From Rhodoferax sp. U11-2br (lineage in GTDB: Bacteria > Pseudomonadota > Gammaproteobacteria > Burkholderiales > Burkholderiaceae_C), in assembly GCF_018619435.1 (NCBI RefSeq), contig NZ_JAHFZF010000016.1, positions 36,497-100,496 of the forward strand: a stretch of DNA of 64,000 bases, given 5' to 3'. The translations under genes and the position numbers were made by a program. Of the stretch, positions 8,325 to 17,200 are shown one piece after another. Under the pieces are notes generated by a model, which ran no database searches, was not told the origin of the DNA, and saw nothing but the letters and a program-made list of their open reading frames with translations. The number at the start of each line of letters is the position of its first letter. Position 1 is the first letter of the stretch.

Positions 8325-9041
8325 TCAGCCGATGAGCAGTTTGTCTTTGATGTCACGCAGATAACGGCGGCTCGCCGGAACGCGTTTTCCGCTGTGGGTG
8401 ATGATTTCCGCCGCACCGTTGTCCAGCAGTTCGATCTCGGCAATGTGGTCGAGATTGATGAGGTATTGCCGATGGCAGCGGAGCAACGCGGTGCGCTCCT
8501 GCAAGATCTTGAGTGTCAGTTCGGTCACACCCTGTTTGTTCAAAGCGATGACCTGCACACCGCAGAGAGTGGTGTTGACGTACTCGACGTCTTCGAGCGC
8601 GATCAGCAGGATGCGGTTGCGAAGTGTGCACGGAATCTGCCGCAGGGGGCTGTCGGCGCCAGGAAAAGCCGTCGCCGGTGCGCGCTTGCCAGAGCGCAAC
8701 CAGTCCAGCGTTCTGGCCAGGCGTTGTGCATCAACCGGTTTCAAGAGGTAGTCGGCGGCGTGTTCTTCGAAAGCTTTGAGTGCGTGTTCGTCGTAGGCGG
8801 TCACAAAAACGATGTGTGGCAGCGCCGAGGGCTCGATCATGCCCACCATCTCCAAGCCGGAAACACGTGGCATCTGGATGTCGAGAAACACCACGTCGGG
8901 GTGCAAGCGGTGGATCGCCGACAGCCCTTCGATGGCGTTGCTGCATGCACCAATCACCTCCACATCGCTTGCTTCGGCGAGCAAGGCCTTGAGTTCTTCG
9001 CGCGCGGGCGCTTCGTCGTCAATGATCAGCGCGCTCAGCAT
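8325..9041 (-). CDS. btsR: LytTR-family response regulator (BtsR-like)
   Basis: The 238-residue protein has an N-terminal receiver (acidic pair in LIIDDEAPA, phosphoacceptor Asp54 in VVFLDIQMP) and a C-terminal LytTR DNA-binding domain (about residues 135-235; RCHRQYLINLDHI). It follows the LytS-type kinase with a seven-base overlap and precedes the cstA-type gene by about 190 bases. In enteric bacteria this combination (BtsS/BtsR controlling btsT) responds to extracellular pyruvate. The symbol is assigned by architecture and context, not by alignment. Confidence 0.82.
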   Translation of the reverse strand: MLSALIIDDEAPAREELKALLAEASDVEVIGACSNAIEGLSAIHRLHPDVVFLDIQMPRVSGLEMVGMIEPSALPHIVFVTAYDEHALKAFEEHAADYLLKPVDAQRLARTLDWLRSGKRAPATAFPGADSPLRQIPCTLRNRILLIALEDVEYVNTTLCGVQVIALNKQGVTELTLKILQERTALLRCHRQYLINLDHIAEIELLDNGAAEIITHSGKRVPASRRYLRDIKDKLLIG

Positions 9042-10747
9042 GTGGCAAGTTCCTGCTCAACCGGCACCCGGATGCTCACCCGCGTCCATTGCTCGGCCTC
9101 ACAACTCACCTCGATACCGTAGGCGGCGCCGTAGCGGATCTTGATGCGTCGATCCACCAGGTTCATGCCCAGACCGTCACCGTTGGGCATGGGTTTGTAG
9201 AGGCCTGCGCTGTCTTCGATGACGATCGTCAGTTCGTCATCGCTGCGCTGCGCACTGATGGTGATCTTGCCTGGATCGAGCATCTGGGAAATGCCGTATT
9301 TGATGGCGTTTTCGACGATAGGCTGCAAGGAGAAAGTCGGCAGGCGCAGGTGCAGCAAGTCCTCGGCCACCAGAAACTCGACGTCGAGTCGCCCGGCAAG
9401 GCGCGCCAACTCGATGTGTAAATAAGCATCAACGTGTTCGATCTCGTCCTTGAGCGTCGACTCATCACTGGCGCGCTTGAGGCTCTTGCGGAAAAAAGTC
9501 GACAGGTACTGAACGATCTGGCGCGCGCCTTCGGGGTTGCGGCGGATGACCGCAGCCAAGGTGTTGAGCGCGTTGAACAGGAAATGTGGGTTGATCTGCG
9601 CCTGCAGTAGCTTGACTTCCGATTGCGCCAGCAGGCGCTTCTGTTCCTCGATGGTTCCCGCCAGCACCTGGTTGGAGAGCAGGCGAGCGATGCCTTCACC
9701 AAGTGTGCGATTGAGCGACGAGAAAAATTTGCTCTTGGGTTCGTAGAGTTTGATCGTGCCGAACACGCGGTTGCCTTCGCCACGCAGCGGAATGACCAGC
9801 GAGGAGCCGAGTTTGCAGTCTTTGGACAGCGAGCAGTGGTAGGTGAGGGTGGCGCCGTCGGCATACACCACTTCGTTGTGTGTGATGGCGTAGAAGGTGT
9901 GTGGTGACGAGATCGGTGTTCCCGGCAAATGGTGGTCGGCGCCAATGCCAACAAATCCGAGCAGCTTTTCGCAATCGGTGATCGCCACCGCACCAACACC
10001 GGTTTCCTCGCGGATGATGCTCGCCATGCGTGTGCAATTTTGCTCATTGAAGCCCTGCATCAACACACCAACCGAGCGTTCGGCGATGCGCAGCGCCTTG
10101 GCCGAAAAGGCAATCGAGTACTTCTCCCGTGTTTCACGGCGGTCAAGAATCAGGCGCATGAAGAGCGCAGCACCCACCGAGTTGGTGACGATCATCGGCA
10201 GTGCGATGTGCGCCACCAATCGCGCGGCCTGGTCAAAGGGCTGGGCCATCAGCAAGATGATGAGCATCTGCGAGATTTCGGCAACCAGTGTTGCGCCAAG
10301 CGCAATCATCGGGCTCAGCAGGCGGTCGGCGCGATGGCGCTTGAGCAGCAACAGGTGGAGGTAACCTCCGATCAGCCCCTCGACGGTGGTGGATACCGCG
10401 CAGGCGGCATCGGTGTAGCCGCCCAATGAGTAGCGGTGCAGGCCGCCGGTCAGGCCAACGGCAAAACCCACCAGCGGCCCACCCAGAATGCCGCCGAGCA
10501 CCGCGCCAATGGCGCGTGTGTTGGCAATCGCCCCCTCGATCTGGAAGCCCAGGTAGGTGCCCATGATGCAGAAGGCCGAAAAAACCAGATAACACACCAG
10601 CTTGTCGGGCAGGCGCACGGTGACCTGCATCAAGGGCGCGAACAGCGGCGTCTTGGAGAGCAGGTAGGCGATCACCAGATAGACGCACATCTGCTGCATC
10701 AGACTGCCAATCAGCGCCAGGTGATTGATGCTCTGAAGCTCAAGCAT
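9035..10747 (-). CDS. btsS: LytS-type membrane sensor histidine kinase (BtsS-like)
   Basis: The 570-residue protein has an N-terminal 5TM-LYT membrane region (about residues 1-200, with GAIANTRAIGAVLGGILGGP), a GAF-like middle domain, and a His_kinase/HATPase module. The kinase region has NPHFLFNALNTL (about residues 383-394), LQPIVENAIKYGI and NGDGLGMNLVDRRI. LytS/BtsS kinases use the membrane domain to bind small metabolites, pyruvate in BtsS. It overlaps the LytTR gene and is probably first in a kinase-regulator operon upstream of the CstA-type transporter. Confidence 0.85.
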   Translation of the reverse strand: MLELQSINHLALIGSLMQQMCVYLVIAYLLSKTPLFAPLMQVTVRLPDKLVCYLVFSAFCIMGTYLGFQIEGAIANTRAIGAVLGGILGGPLVGFAVGLTGGLHRYSLGGYTDAACAVSTTVEGLIGGYLHLLLLKRHRADRLLSPMIALGATLVAEISQMLIILLMAQPFDQAARLVAHIALPMIVTNSVGAALFMRLILDRRETREKYSIAFSAKALRIAERSVGVLMQGFNEQNCTRMASIIREETGVGAVAITDCEKLLGFVGIGADHHLPGTPISSPHTFYAITHNEVVYADGATLTYHCSLSKDCKLGSSLVIPLRGEGNRVFGTIKLYEPKSKFFSSLNRTLGEGIARLLSNQVLAGTIEEQKRLLAQSEVKLLQAQINPHFLFNALNTLAAVIRRNPEGARQIVQYLSTFFRKSLKRASDESTLKDEIEHVDAYLHIELARLAGRLDVEFLVAEDLLHLRLPTFSLQPIVENAIKYGISQMLDPGKITISAQRSDDELTIVIEDSAGLYKPMPNGDGLGMNLVDRRIKIRYGAAYGIEVSCEAEQWTRVSIRVPVEQELATC

Positions 10748-11165
10748 GGGAAACGGATAGGAAATTCAGTCGCATGGGGTCAAGTATGGCATCGGTTGGG
10801 CGCACTTCATGCCGGTGTTCGGTCGCGCGAATGTTCGCTGCCCCTTGCGGATTCACAACTTTGCCTCGGCCAGGCGTTCAATATCTGAGATGTCTGTTTC
10901 GGGGAAACTTGGTCGACGCCACAGATTGCTTGTGGCCATTTGTTTGGTGAGCTGCTGGTGTGCGAAAGCAGCGGAGCGGCTGGCGGGGATAGGGCTTGTG
11001 CGTGACAACGGCAAAGCCTTGCACACACCTTTAAAGCCGGGCCGTCTGGGTTCAACCTGGTGCTGATTGGCACGTGAACTGCATCGCCTGCCGATAGATT
11101 GGCGCATTTGCCTCAGTATGATCTGACATCCTTAGACGTACTCCCACCGGCGAGTTTTTCCCGCG
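10748..11165. other. Gene-free stretch between btsS-like gene and acetyltransferase
   Basis: About 420 bases with no convincing gene. It must hold the promoter of the minus-strand kinase and that of the plus-strand acetyltransferase. Short open frames on both strands have no ribosome-binding site and no recognisable protein pattern. I see no RNA gene or repeat. Confidence 0.6.
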
Positions 11166-11678
11166 ATGACTATTAGCAATACCGTCAGCATTTATCCTCT
11201 CAAAATCACCGATCTTGAAGAACTTCAAGAGGCGGCCAGCAAGAGCCAAGACCTGCTGGTGCCATGGTACTCAGCACCACAAACAGTTGAGTCCTGGCGC
11301 GAGTTCATGCAAAGGCGCCTGGGTCCAAACGATCTGGGCTTCCTGGTTCGTCGCACTTCTGACGCTGCACTGGTTGGCTTTATCGATATCACGAACATCG
11401 TGCGTGGTGTTTTCCAGAGTGGCTATCTGTCCTACTTCTCCGTCTCACCGCATGAAGGTCAAGGTTTCATGGCCTCGGGCTTGCGGCTGCTTGTCGAGCA
11501 TGCGTTTACCGAGTTGCACCTGCACCGCCTGGAAGCCAACATCCGCCCTGAAAATGAAAAGTCCATTGCCCTCGTCAAACGGACGGGCTTCGCCCGAGAG
11601 GGGTACTCACCCCGCTATCTAAAACTCGATGGCGCGTGGCGAGACCATGAACGATGGGCGATCTTGGCAGAGGCGTGA
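11166..11678 (+). CDS. GNAT acetyltransferase, RimJ/RimL type
   Basis: The 170-residue protein shows the RimJ/RimL layout: an early IYPLKITDLEELQEA segment, LVGFIDITNI in strand 4, FSVSPHEGQGFMASGLRLLVEHAF for the acetyl-CoA pyrophosphate loop (a variant of Q/RxxGxG/A), and RLEANIRPENEKSIALVKRTGF near the end. Family members acetylate protein N-termini or small amines. The VOC gene follows after 62 bases on the same strand. The substrate is unknown. Confidence 0.85.
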   Translation: MTISNTVSIYPLKITDLEELQEAASKSQDLLVPWYSAPQTVESWREFMQRRLGPNDLGFLVRRTSDAALVGFIDITNIVRGVFQSGYLSYFSVSPHEGQGFMASGLRLLVEHAFTELHLHRLEANIRPENEKSIALVKRTGFAREGYSPRYLKLDGAWRDHERWAILAEA

Positions 11679-11740
11679 AGGCGCGCTGCGACAGGCACGT
11701 CCATCGCGCCAGGCACTGGTATGTTCACTAGGAGTATTTG

Positions 11741-12169
11741 ATGGAAACGCAAGAACTACATCGGGGTCGTCTGATCGATCACATCCAGCTGGTGGTACGG
11801 GACCTCTCGAAGAGCCAAACTTTTTACGCGGCCATTTTGGCGTCTCTGCATGTCCCTATGGGAGGTACGGGTGACGGGTACTTCTGGGCAGACGAGTTGT
11901 TCGTGACCGCCGTTGACAGCCCGGCCGCGCTGGGGGTGCTGACGGGTCGTCATCACCTGGCATTCCAGGCGCAAGACCGGACGATGGTCGACCGTTTTCA
12001 CCAAGCAGCGCTCGCGCATGGTGGTCAGGACAATGGCGCTCCCGGTGAGCGTGCTTACCATCCTGGCTACTACGCTGCCTTCGTTCTGGATCCAGACGGT
12101 AACAACATCGAAGCTGTCTATCACGGTGAAGCGACTCGAAGCTCTGCCTCCGTGGTGATCACGTTTTGA
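11741..12169 (+). CDS. VOC-family (glyoxalase/dioxygenase fold) protein
   Basis: ATG 11741 is preceded by AGGAG at 11730. The 142-residue protein has the paired beta-alpha-beta-beta-beta modules of the vicinal oxygen chelate fold: DHIQLVVRDLSKSQTFYAAIL at the start and YYAAFVLDPDGNNIEAVYHG at the end, the latter carrying the conserved metal-ligand Glu. Such proteins include small lyases and antibiotic-binding proteins. It sits directly after a GNAT gene, possibly in an operon. No substrate can be assigned. Confidence 0.82.
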   Translation: METQELHRGRLIDHIQLVVRDLSKSQTFYAAILASLHVPMGGTGDGYFWADELFVTAVDSPAALGVLTGRHHLAFQAQDRTMVDRFHQAALAHGGQDNGAPGERAYHPGYYAAFVLDPDGNNIEAVYHGEATRSSASVVITF

Positions 12170-12231
12170 CCACGGTGGTCATGGAGGTTGACGGCATTGT
12201 GCGGGCTTGGGGTCTGGCCTGACAGTGCGTC

Positions 12232-13632
12232 TTACAACCAGCGCTCCCACAGCTGGGCCAACCACTCCTTGAGCTTGACCCCCAGCGGACGCTTGGCCCA
12301 GGTTTGGGCGTCGATGGGTTTTGATGCGGCCTGGTCGATGGCAAAGGCGGCGGCCATCTGGGCCGCAAAATCGCGCCCCAGCACCACCGCGTTGACCTCG
12401 TCGTTGTCCATGAAACTGCGCCAGTCCAGGTTGCTGGAGCCCACGGTGGACCAGACACCGTCAACCATCGCGGTTTTGGCGTGTAGCAGCGCACCCTGGC
12501 GCTCATAAATCTTGACCCCACCTTCCAGTAGCGGGCCGTATTGCGCGCGCCCGGCGTGGAACACCAGGGCCGAGTCGCTGTAGCTGGGCAGAATCAGCCG
12601 CACATCCACACCACGTGCGGCGGCGTCCACCAGGGCCTGGATCAGCTGGGGGTCGGGCACAAAGTAGGCGTTGGTCAGGTACACCTGCTTTTCAGCGTTG
12701 CTGATGGCGGAGATCTGCGTCAGGTAGACCAGGCTGTAGGGGTCGTCCGGGGTGCCGCCAATGGCACGCACAATGTCTTTGCCAGCCGCCACTGGAGCCG
12801 GGGTGTAGTTTTTGGCCATCAGTGCCTTTCCCTTTTGTTTGTCCCAGGTCTGCAGGAACAGTTTTTGGAAGTCGGCCACCACCGGACCGTCGATCCTCAG
12901 GTCGGTGTCTCTCCAGGCGTTGTCACCTTGGCTGGCCTTGGGGCTGCGCCGCAGCACAGAGCCAGAGGTGTACACACTGCTGATGTTGATGCCACCCAGA
13001 AAAACAGTGCGCCCGTCCACAATCAATAGTTTGCGGTGGTCGCGGTTGTTGAGCAACCAGGTATTGCCTCGTGTGGCCAGTGGGTTGACCGGGTTGAACT
13101 CCAGCACCGCTACACCTTCCTGGGCCAGCTCGTCAAAAAAGGCCTTGGGGGTGCCCAGGCTGCCCACACTGTCGTAGATCAGGTTCACCTGCACACCCTG
13201 GCGCTGTTTGTTGATCAAGGCCTGCGCAAAGGTCTGGCCCATGGCATCGTCTTCGATGATGTAGGTTTCCATGTTGATGTGATCCTGCGCCCCGGTTATG
13301 GCCTCCAGCATCGCTGCGTAGGTCGCCGGGCCGTCTTGCAGCAGGGTGACCTTGTTGCCCAGCACCAGCGGGCTGTCATTGATGGCCTGCTCCAGCGCAA
13401 TCTGTTTGTCCAGGATGTCGATGTCACCCGCGCTGCGTTTGAGCGCTGCCAAGATGGTCGCACTTCTGCGCTCGGACACCGGGCCTTTGGCGCTCTCAAA
13501 CCGGGCCGCCTGTTCGCTGTGGCGCGCCAAAATGGCCTGGGTGTCGGGCAGGCTGGCGCAGCCGGTGGCGACCAGGGCACCCACCAACAAACAAACAGCA
13601 AGGTAAAAACGTTGGCAAAGAGAGCTTGGCAT
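12232..13632 (-). CDS. Phospholipase D family lipoprotein (cardiolipin synthase ClsC-like)
   Basis: Start taken at ATG 13632 (MPSSLCQRFYLAVC), which opens a lipoprotein signal ending LVATGC. The 466-residue protein has two PLD domains with HxKxxxxD motifs, NRDHRKLLIVDG (about residue 196) and LLHAKTAMVDG (about residue 386), each followed by G..N and S.N motifs. This matches ClsC-type cardiolipin synthases, which condense phosphatidylglycerol with another phospholipid. The lipobox suggests a periplasm-facing, membrane-anchored enzyme. The downstream neighbour on the same strand is none; the stop lies 62 bases from the convergent VOC gene. Confidence 0.88.
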   Translation of the reverse strand: MPSSLCQRFYLAVCLLVGALVATGCASLPDTQAILARHSEQAARFESAKGPVSERRSATILAALKRSAGDIDILDKQIALEQAINDSPLVLGNKVTLLQDGPATYAAMLEAITGAQDHINMETYIIEDDAMGQTFAQALINKQRQGVQVNLIYDSVGSLGTPKAFFDELAQEGVAVLEFNPVNPLATRGNTWLLNNRDHRKLLIVDGRTVFLGGINISSVYTSGSVLRRSPKASQGDNAWRDTDLRIDGPVVADFQKLFLQTWDKQKGKALMAKNYTPAPVAAGKDIVRAIGGTPDDPYSLVYLTQISAISNAEKQVYLTNAYFVPDPQLIQALVDAAARGVDVRLILPSYSDSALVFHAGRAQYGPLLEGGVKIYERQGALLHAKTAMVDGVWSTVGSSNLDWRSFMDNDEVNAVVLGRDFAAQMAAAFAIDQAASKPIDAQTWAKRPLGVKLKEWLAQLWERWL

Positions 13633-13838
13633 GGTGTGGGCAGTGGGGCTGTGGTGTCCGTTGGTGTGGGCTCTGGTGGTTTGCCGGGCGGGCTCTGGCA
13701 AGTGGTCAGACCCACGTGAAGACGCCCCGTGATCCGATAGGCGAATCCGGGGCGACAAGCTGTTTAGGCCAAGCTCAGGCACAGGTCAAAGGGCACTGAT
13801 TGGTATGAACCCCCTTTCCTGAACGTGGCGAGTTGTCC

Positions 13839-14153
13839 TTACGGACGGATGGCAATCTCGTTGCGCACCGACTTGACGTTGTTGACGCCGCGTGCAATGC
13901 GTTCGGCTTCGGTTTTTTCAAGCGTGTTTTTGGCAAAGCCGGACAACATCACCACACCATTGAGCGTCTCGACGCTGATGGATGAGGCTGCGACCACCTT
14001 GCTCTCGGCCATGCGCGACTTCACCAGGGTGGTGATGCCAGCGTCATCGACGTAAGCGCCCACCGTTTGTTGGCCACGGCTGACGGCGCAGCCGGTGGCT
14101 GTGAGCAGGGCGGCAGCGGTCATCACAGCGGCAAGGGCAAGTTTCATATTCAT
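13839..14153 (-). CDS. Single-BON-domain periplasmic lipoprotein
   Basis: The 104-residue protein starts MNMKLALAAVM with GGAG seven bases before the ATG. The signal peptide ends in TATGCAV (lipobox Cys about residue 22). One BON domain follows (DDAGITTLVKSRMAES...GVVMLSGFAKN...ERIARGVNNVKSVRNEI). It is a small OsmY-like envelope protein, one of four BON proteins in the window. Confidence 0.87.
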   Translation of the reverse strand: MNMKLALAAVMTAAALLTATGCAVSRGQQTVGAYVDDAGITTLVKSRMAESKVVAASSISVETLNGVVMLSGFAKNTLEKTEAERIARGVNNVKSVRNEIAIRP

Positions 14154-14250
14154 AAAGGACTCCAGCAGTTTGATGGTGTATGCCCCACCATCTTTGGGCG
14201 ATTAACCGGGTTCCCCCCAGTTGATGTCTGAACTGTAAAAGTCAGGGGTG

Positions 14251-14276
14251 GGGTGCGTCTGTGCGCTGGCGCACCC
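14251..14276. terminator. Possible hairpin after the glucan synthase gene
   Basis: GGGTGCG (14251-14257) pairs with CGCACCC (14270-14276), just past the glucan synthase stop. There is no clear T-run, so termination activity is uncertain. Confidence 0.35.
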
Positions 14277-14282
14277 ACAGCC

Positions 14283-17200
14283 TCACAAGGCCAAAACAAA
14301 GCAGGATTGGGCTGGCAAGGCCTGCCAAGACACGTTTTGACCGGGCACCAGCAGGTTGGCCCCCCACTCTGTGGCCGCCTGTTGCGCGGCCTCGGGGGTG
14401 GTGCGCATCAACACAAAACGCATGCGGCGCCCGTCGCGCTCCAGCGTGATCTCGGCCTGCGGCCAGTGGCTGGGCAGCTGCGGCCTCAGGCTCAGTGAGT
14501 GGGCGCCTTGTGTCAGGCCAAACATCGACTCGATCACCGCGCGGTGCATCCAGGCCGCAGCTCCCGTATACCAGCTCCAGCCGCCATGCCCAACATAGGG
14601 CGGCTGGCTGTAGACATCCGCTGCCATCACATAGGGTTCCAGGCCATAGACCGGGCCACGTGTCGGGTGGCTGGCGCGGTGGGCCGGGCTCAGGTAGGTG
14701 AAATAGCGGTAGGCGGCATCACCCCCAGCCTCACTTTGCGCCTGCGCCATCAGAGCCCAGATACCCGCATGGTTGTACTGGCCACCGTTTTCGCGAACGC
14801 CCGGTGGGTAGGCCTGGATGTAACCCGCACTCGGTTGTGCGTCGGTGAGCGGTGGGTCCAGCAGCTTGATCAGACCGGCGTCCAGGTCCACCAGATGGGT
14901 TTCCACCGCGCCCATCGCCTGTTGTGCCAGCGCTGCGGGGGCGGCGCGCGACAGCACCGACCAGGCCTGGGCAATCAGGTCGATGCGGCCCTGGGTGTTG
15001 GTATGTGAACCCAACGGCTGGCCGTCGTCAAAGAAGGCGCGTTTGAACCAGGCACCGTCCCAGGCGGTGCTGGTCAGCGCGGTCTGGATGGTTTGCGCCA
15101 CCACCAGCCAGCGTGCGGCCCGCTGGGTGTCACCACGTGCCTGCGCCAGCGGTGCAAAGTCGCCGATCAGGCGGCAAACAAACCAGCCCAGCCAGACCGA
15201 CTCACCTCGGCCCTCAATGCCCACCCGGTTCATGCCGTCGTTCCAGTCACCGCTGCCCATCAGCGGCAGACCGTGGCTGCCCAGCGTCAGGCTGCGGTCA
15301 ATGGCGCGTGCCGCGTGTTCATACACCGAGGCGGTCTGGCCGCTCACCGTGGGCTGGTAATACGCATCCTCGGCCCCGGCCGGGATGGCCATGCCTTCCA
15401 GAAACGGCATCAGCTCATCGAGCAAGCTGGTGTCGCCTGTGGCCTGCAGGTAGTGGCAACAGGCCAGCACCAGCCACAGCCGGTCGTCCGAGAAATGGGT
15501 GCGTACACCGACCCCGGTGGGGGCGTGCCACCAGTGCTGCACGTCACCCTGCACAAACTGGCGCGAGGCATGCAACACAATTTGTGATCGAAGCATCTTC
15601 GGTGCGGCCCAGGCCAGCGCCATGGCATCTTGCAGCTGGTCGCGAAAACCGGTGGCGCCACCGGCCTGGTAAAAGCCCGATTTGGCCCATAAGCGGCACG
15701 ACACCGCCTGGTACAGCAGCCAGCGGTTCACCAGCGCATCGAGCAGCGGGTCGGGCGTCTTGACGGTGGTGGCACCCAGCAGGCTGTCCCATCCTGAGCG
15801 CGCCTGGAGAAGCCGCTCATTGGCTGATGTGGCCAGCGCCAGGTCCAGCAGCGGGCCGATCTGCTCGGCGCTGGGCGCAAAACCGAGCAGGAAACTGCAC
15901 TGGGTGGACTGCCCGGCCTGCAGGCTGATGTGGGTGGACAACGCGGCACACGGGTCCAGCCCGTCGCCGCAACCTTGGCCCATAAAGTCAGGCACCACCA
16001 GGCGACCACGGGCGTCAAAAAATTCGCTGCGGTCACAGGTCCAGTCCTCGCTGGCGGCAGCGCTGTGGCCCAGGCTCAAAAAGGCAGTGCCCTGGCCAAA
16101 CCCGGCCGCGCATTCGCGTTGTGTGGCCAGCAGGGCCGTGTGGCCTTGGTGGCGCAGCAGGCTGCTGCGCACGGTGCTGCGGTCGCTGCGGTTGGCACCC
16201 ATCAGCCACTCGACCAGTCCAATCAGGCGCAGCTGCAGGGTTTTGTTGCCGTGGTTGTGCAGGCTGATCTGCACCTGTTTGATCGAGCTGAGGGCATCCA
16301 CACACCATGTCGCGGTGACTTTCAGCTCACCCTGTTGGTGCTCTATGCGGGTGAAACCTTGGCCGTGGCTGACGCGGTAACTCAAGCCCGGGTTCACACC
16401 GGCGCCGGGTGACACCGACCAGAGTTCCCGGGTGTGGCTGTTCTGCAGCAAAAACCACTCTGAGGGCGGGTCCGACAAGGCGTCGTTGGACCAGCCGGTG
16501 AGCTGGTTGAGCCGGCTGTTGAGGGCCCAGGTGTAACCCCCACCGGCCTCGGACAGGTGGGCACCAAAGTCGGGGTTGGCCAGCACATTGATCCAGGGTT
16601 TGGGCGGACGCAACTGCGCCGACACGGCAAAGCTGAACTCGCCCGAGTCTGGTGCAAAGACACCGCTGCTGGGTTCGGCGCCGACGGGAGGGCTCAGCTT
16701 CAGCGCGGTGGTGGCGGTGTGTTGCCGGTGCGTCAGGGCGGCCTCTTGCAGCGCCATCCAGTCCTGCATGTGGTGGGTCAGCGGGCGGCCATCGGCGCGT
16801 ACCACCCAGCGGGCCAGGCTGTGCAGGGTGTTGAGTTCGGCGTGGCTCAGGTCGTCGGCGCGCAACAGGTGCAGCCGGGTGCTGACCGGCCCGGGCTTGG
16901 CACTGGCGTCGGCTGTAAAGCGGTCACGCAGCGCCGCAAGCTCATGGTCCAGCGTCATCAGGTAGGAGGCCGGTTCGGCGTTGATCACCACCAGGTCGCA
17001 GGCCACATTGCCCCACAACCACAGGCTCAGCAACTGCACCAGGGAGCGGATCAGGCCCAAACCCGGCACCACGCTGACCAGCACCAGGATGATCGGGCGG
17101 TCGCCCGAGACGTCAAAGCGCCAAAGCAGACGGCGGTCACACACCTCGGTGGCGGCACTGAGCGGGCGCACGGCGCGGGCGTGGGGTCGGCGCTGGCTCA

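Noticed and set aside
10809..11066. An 85-codon open frame upstream of the acetyltransferase gene
   Set aside because: No ribosome-binding site, no protein pattern and competing frames of similar length on the other strand.
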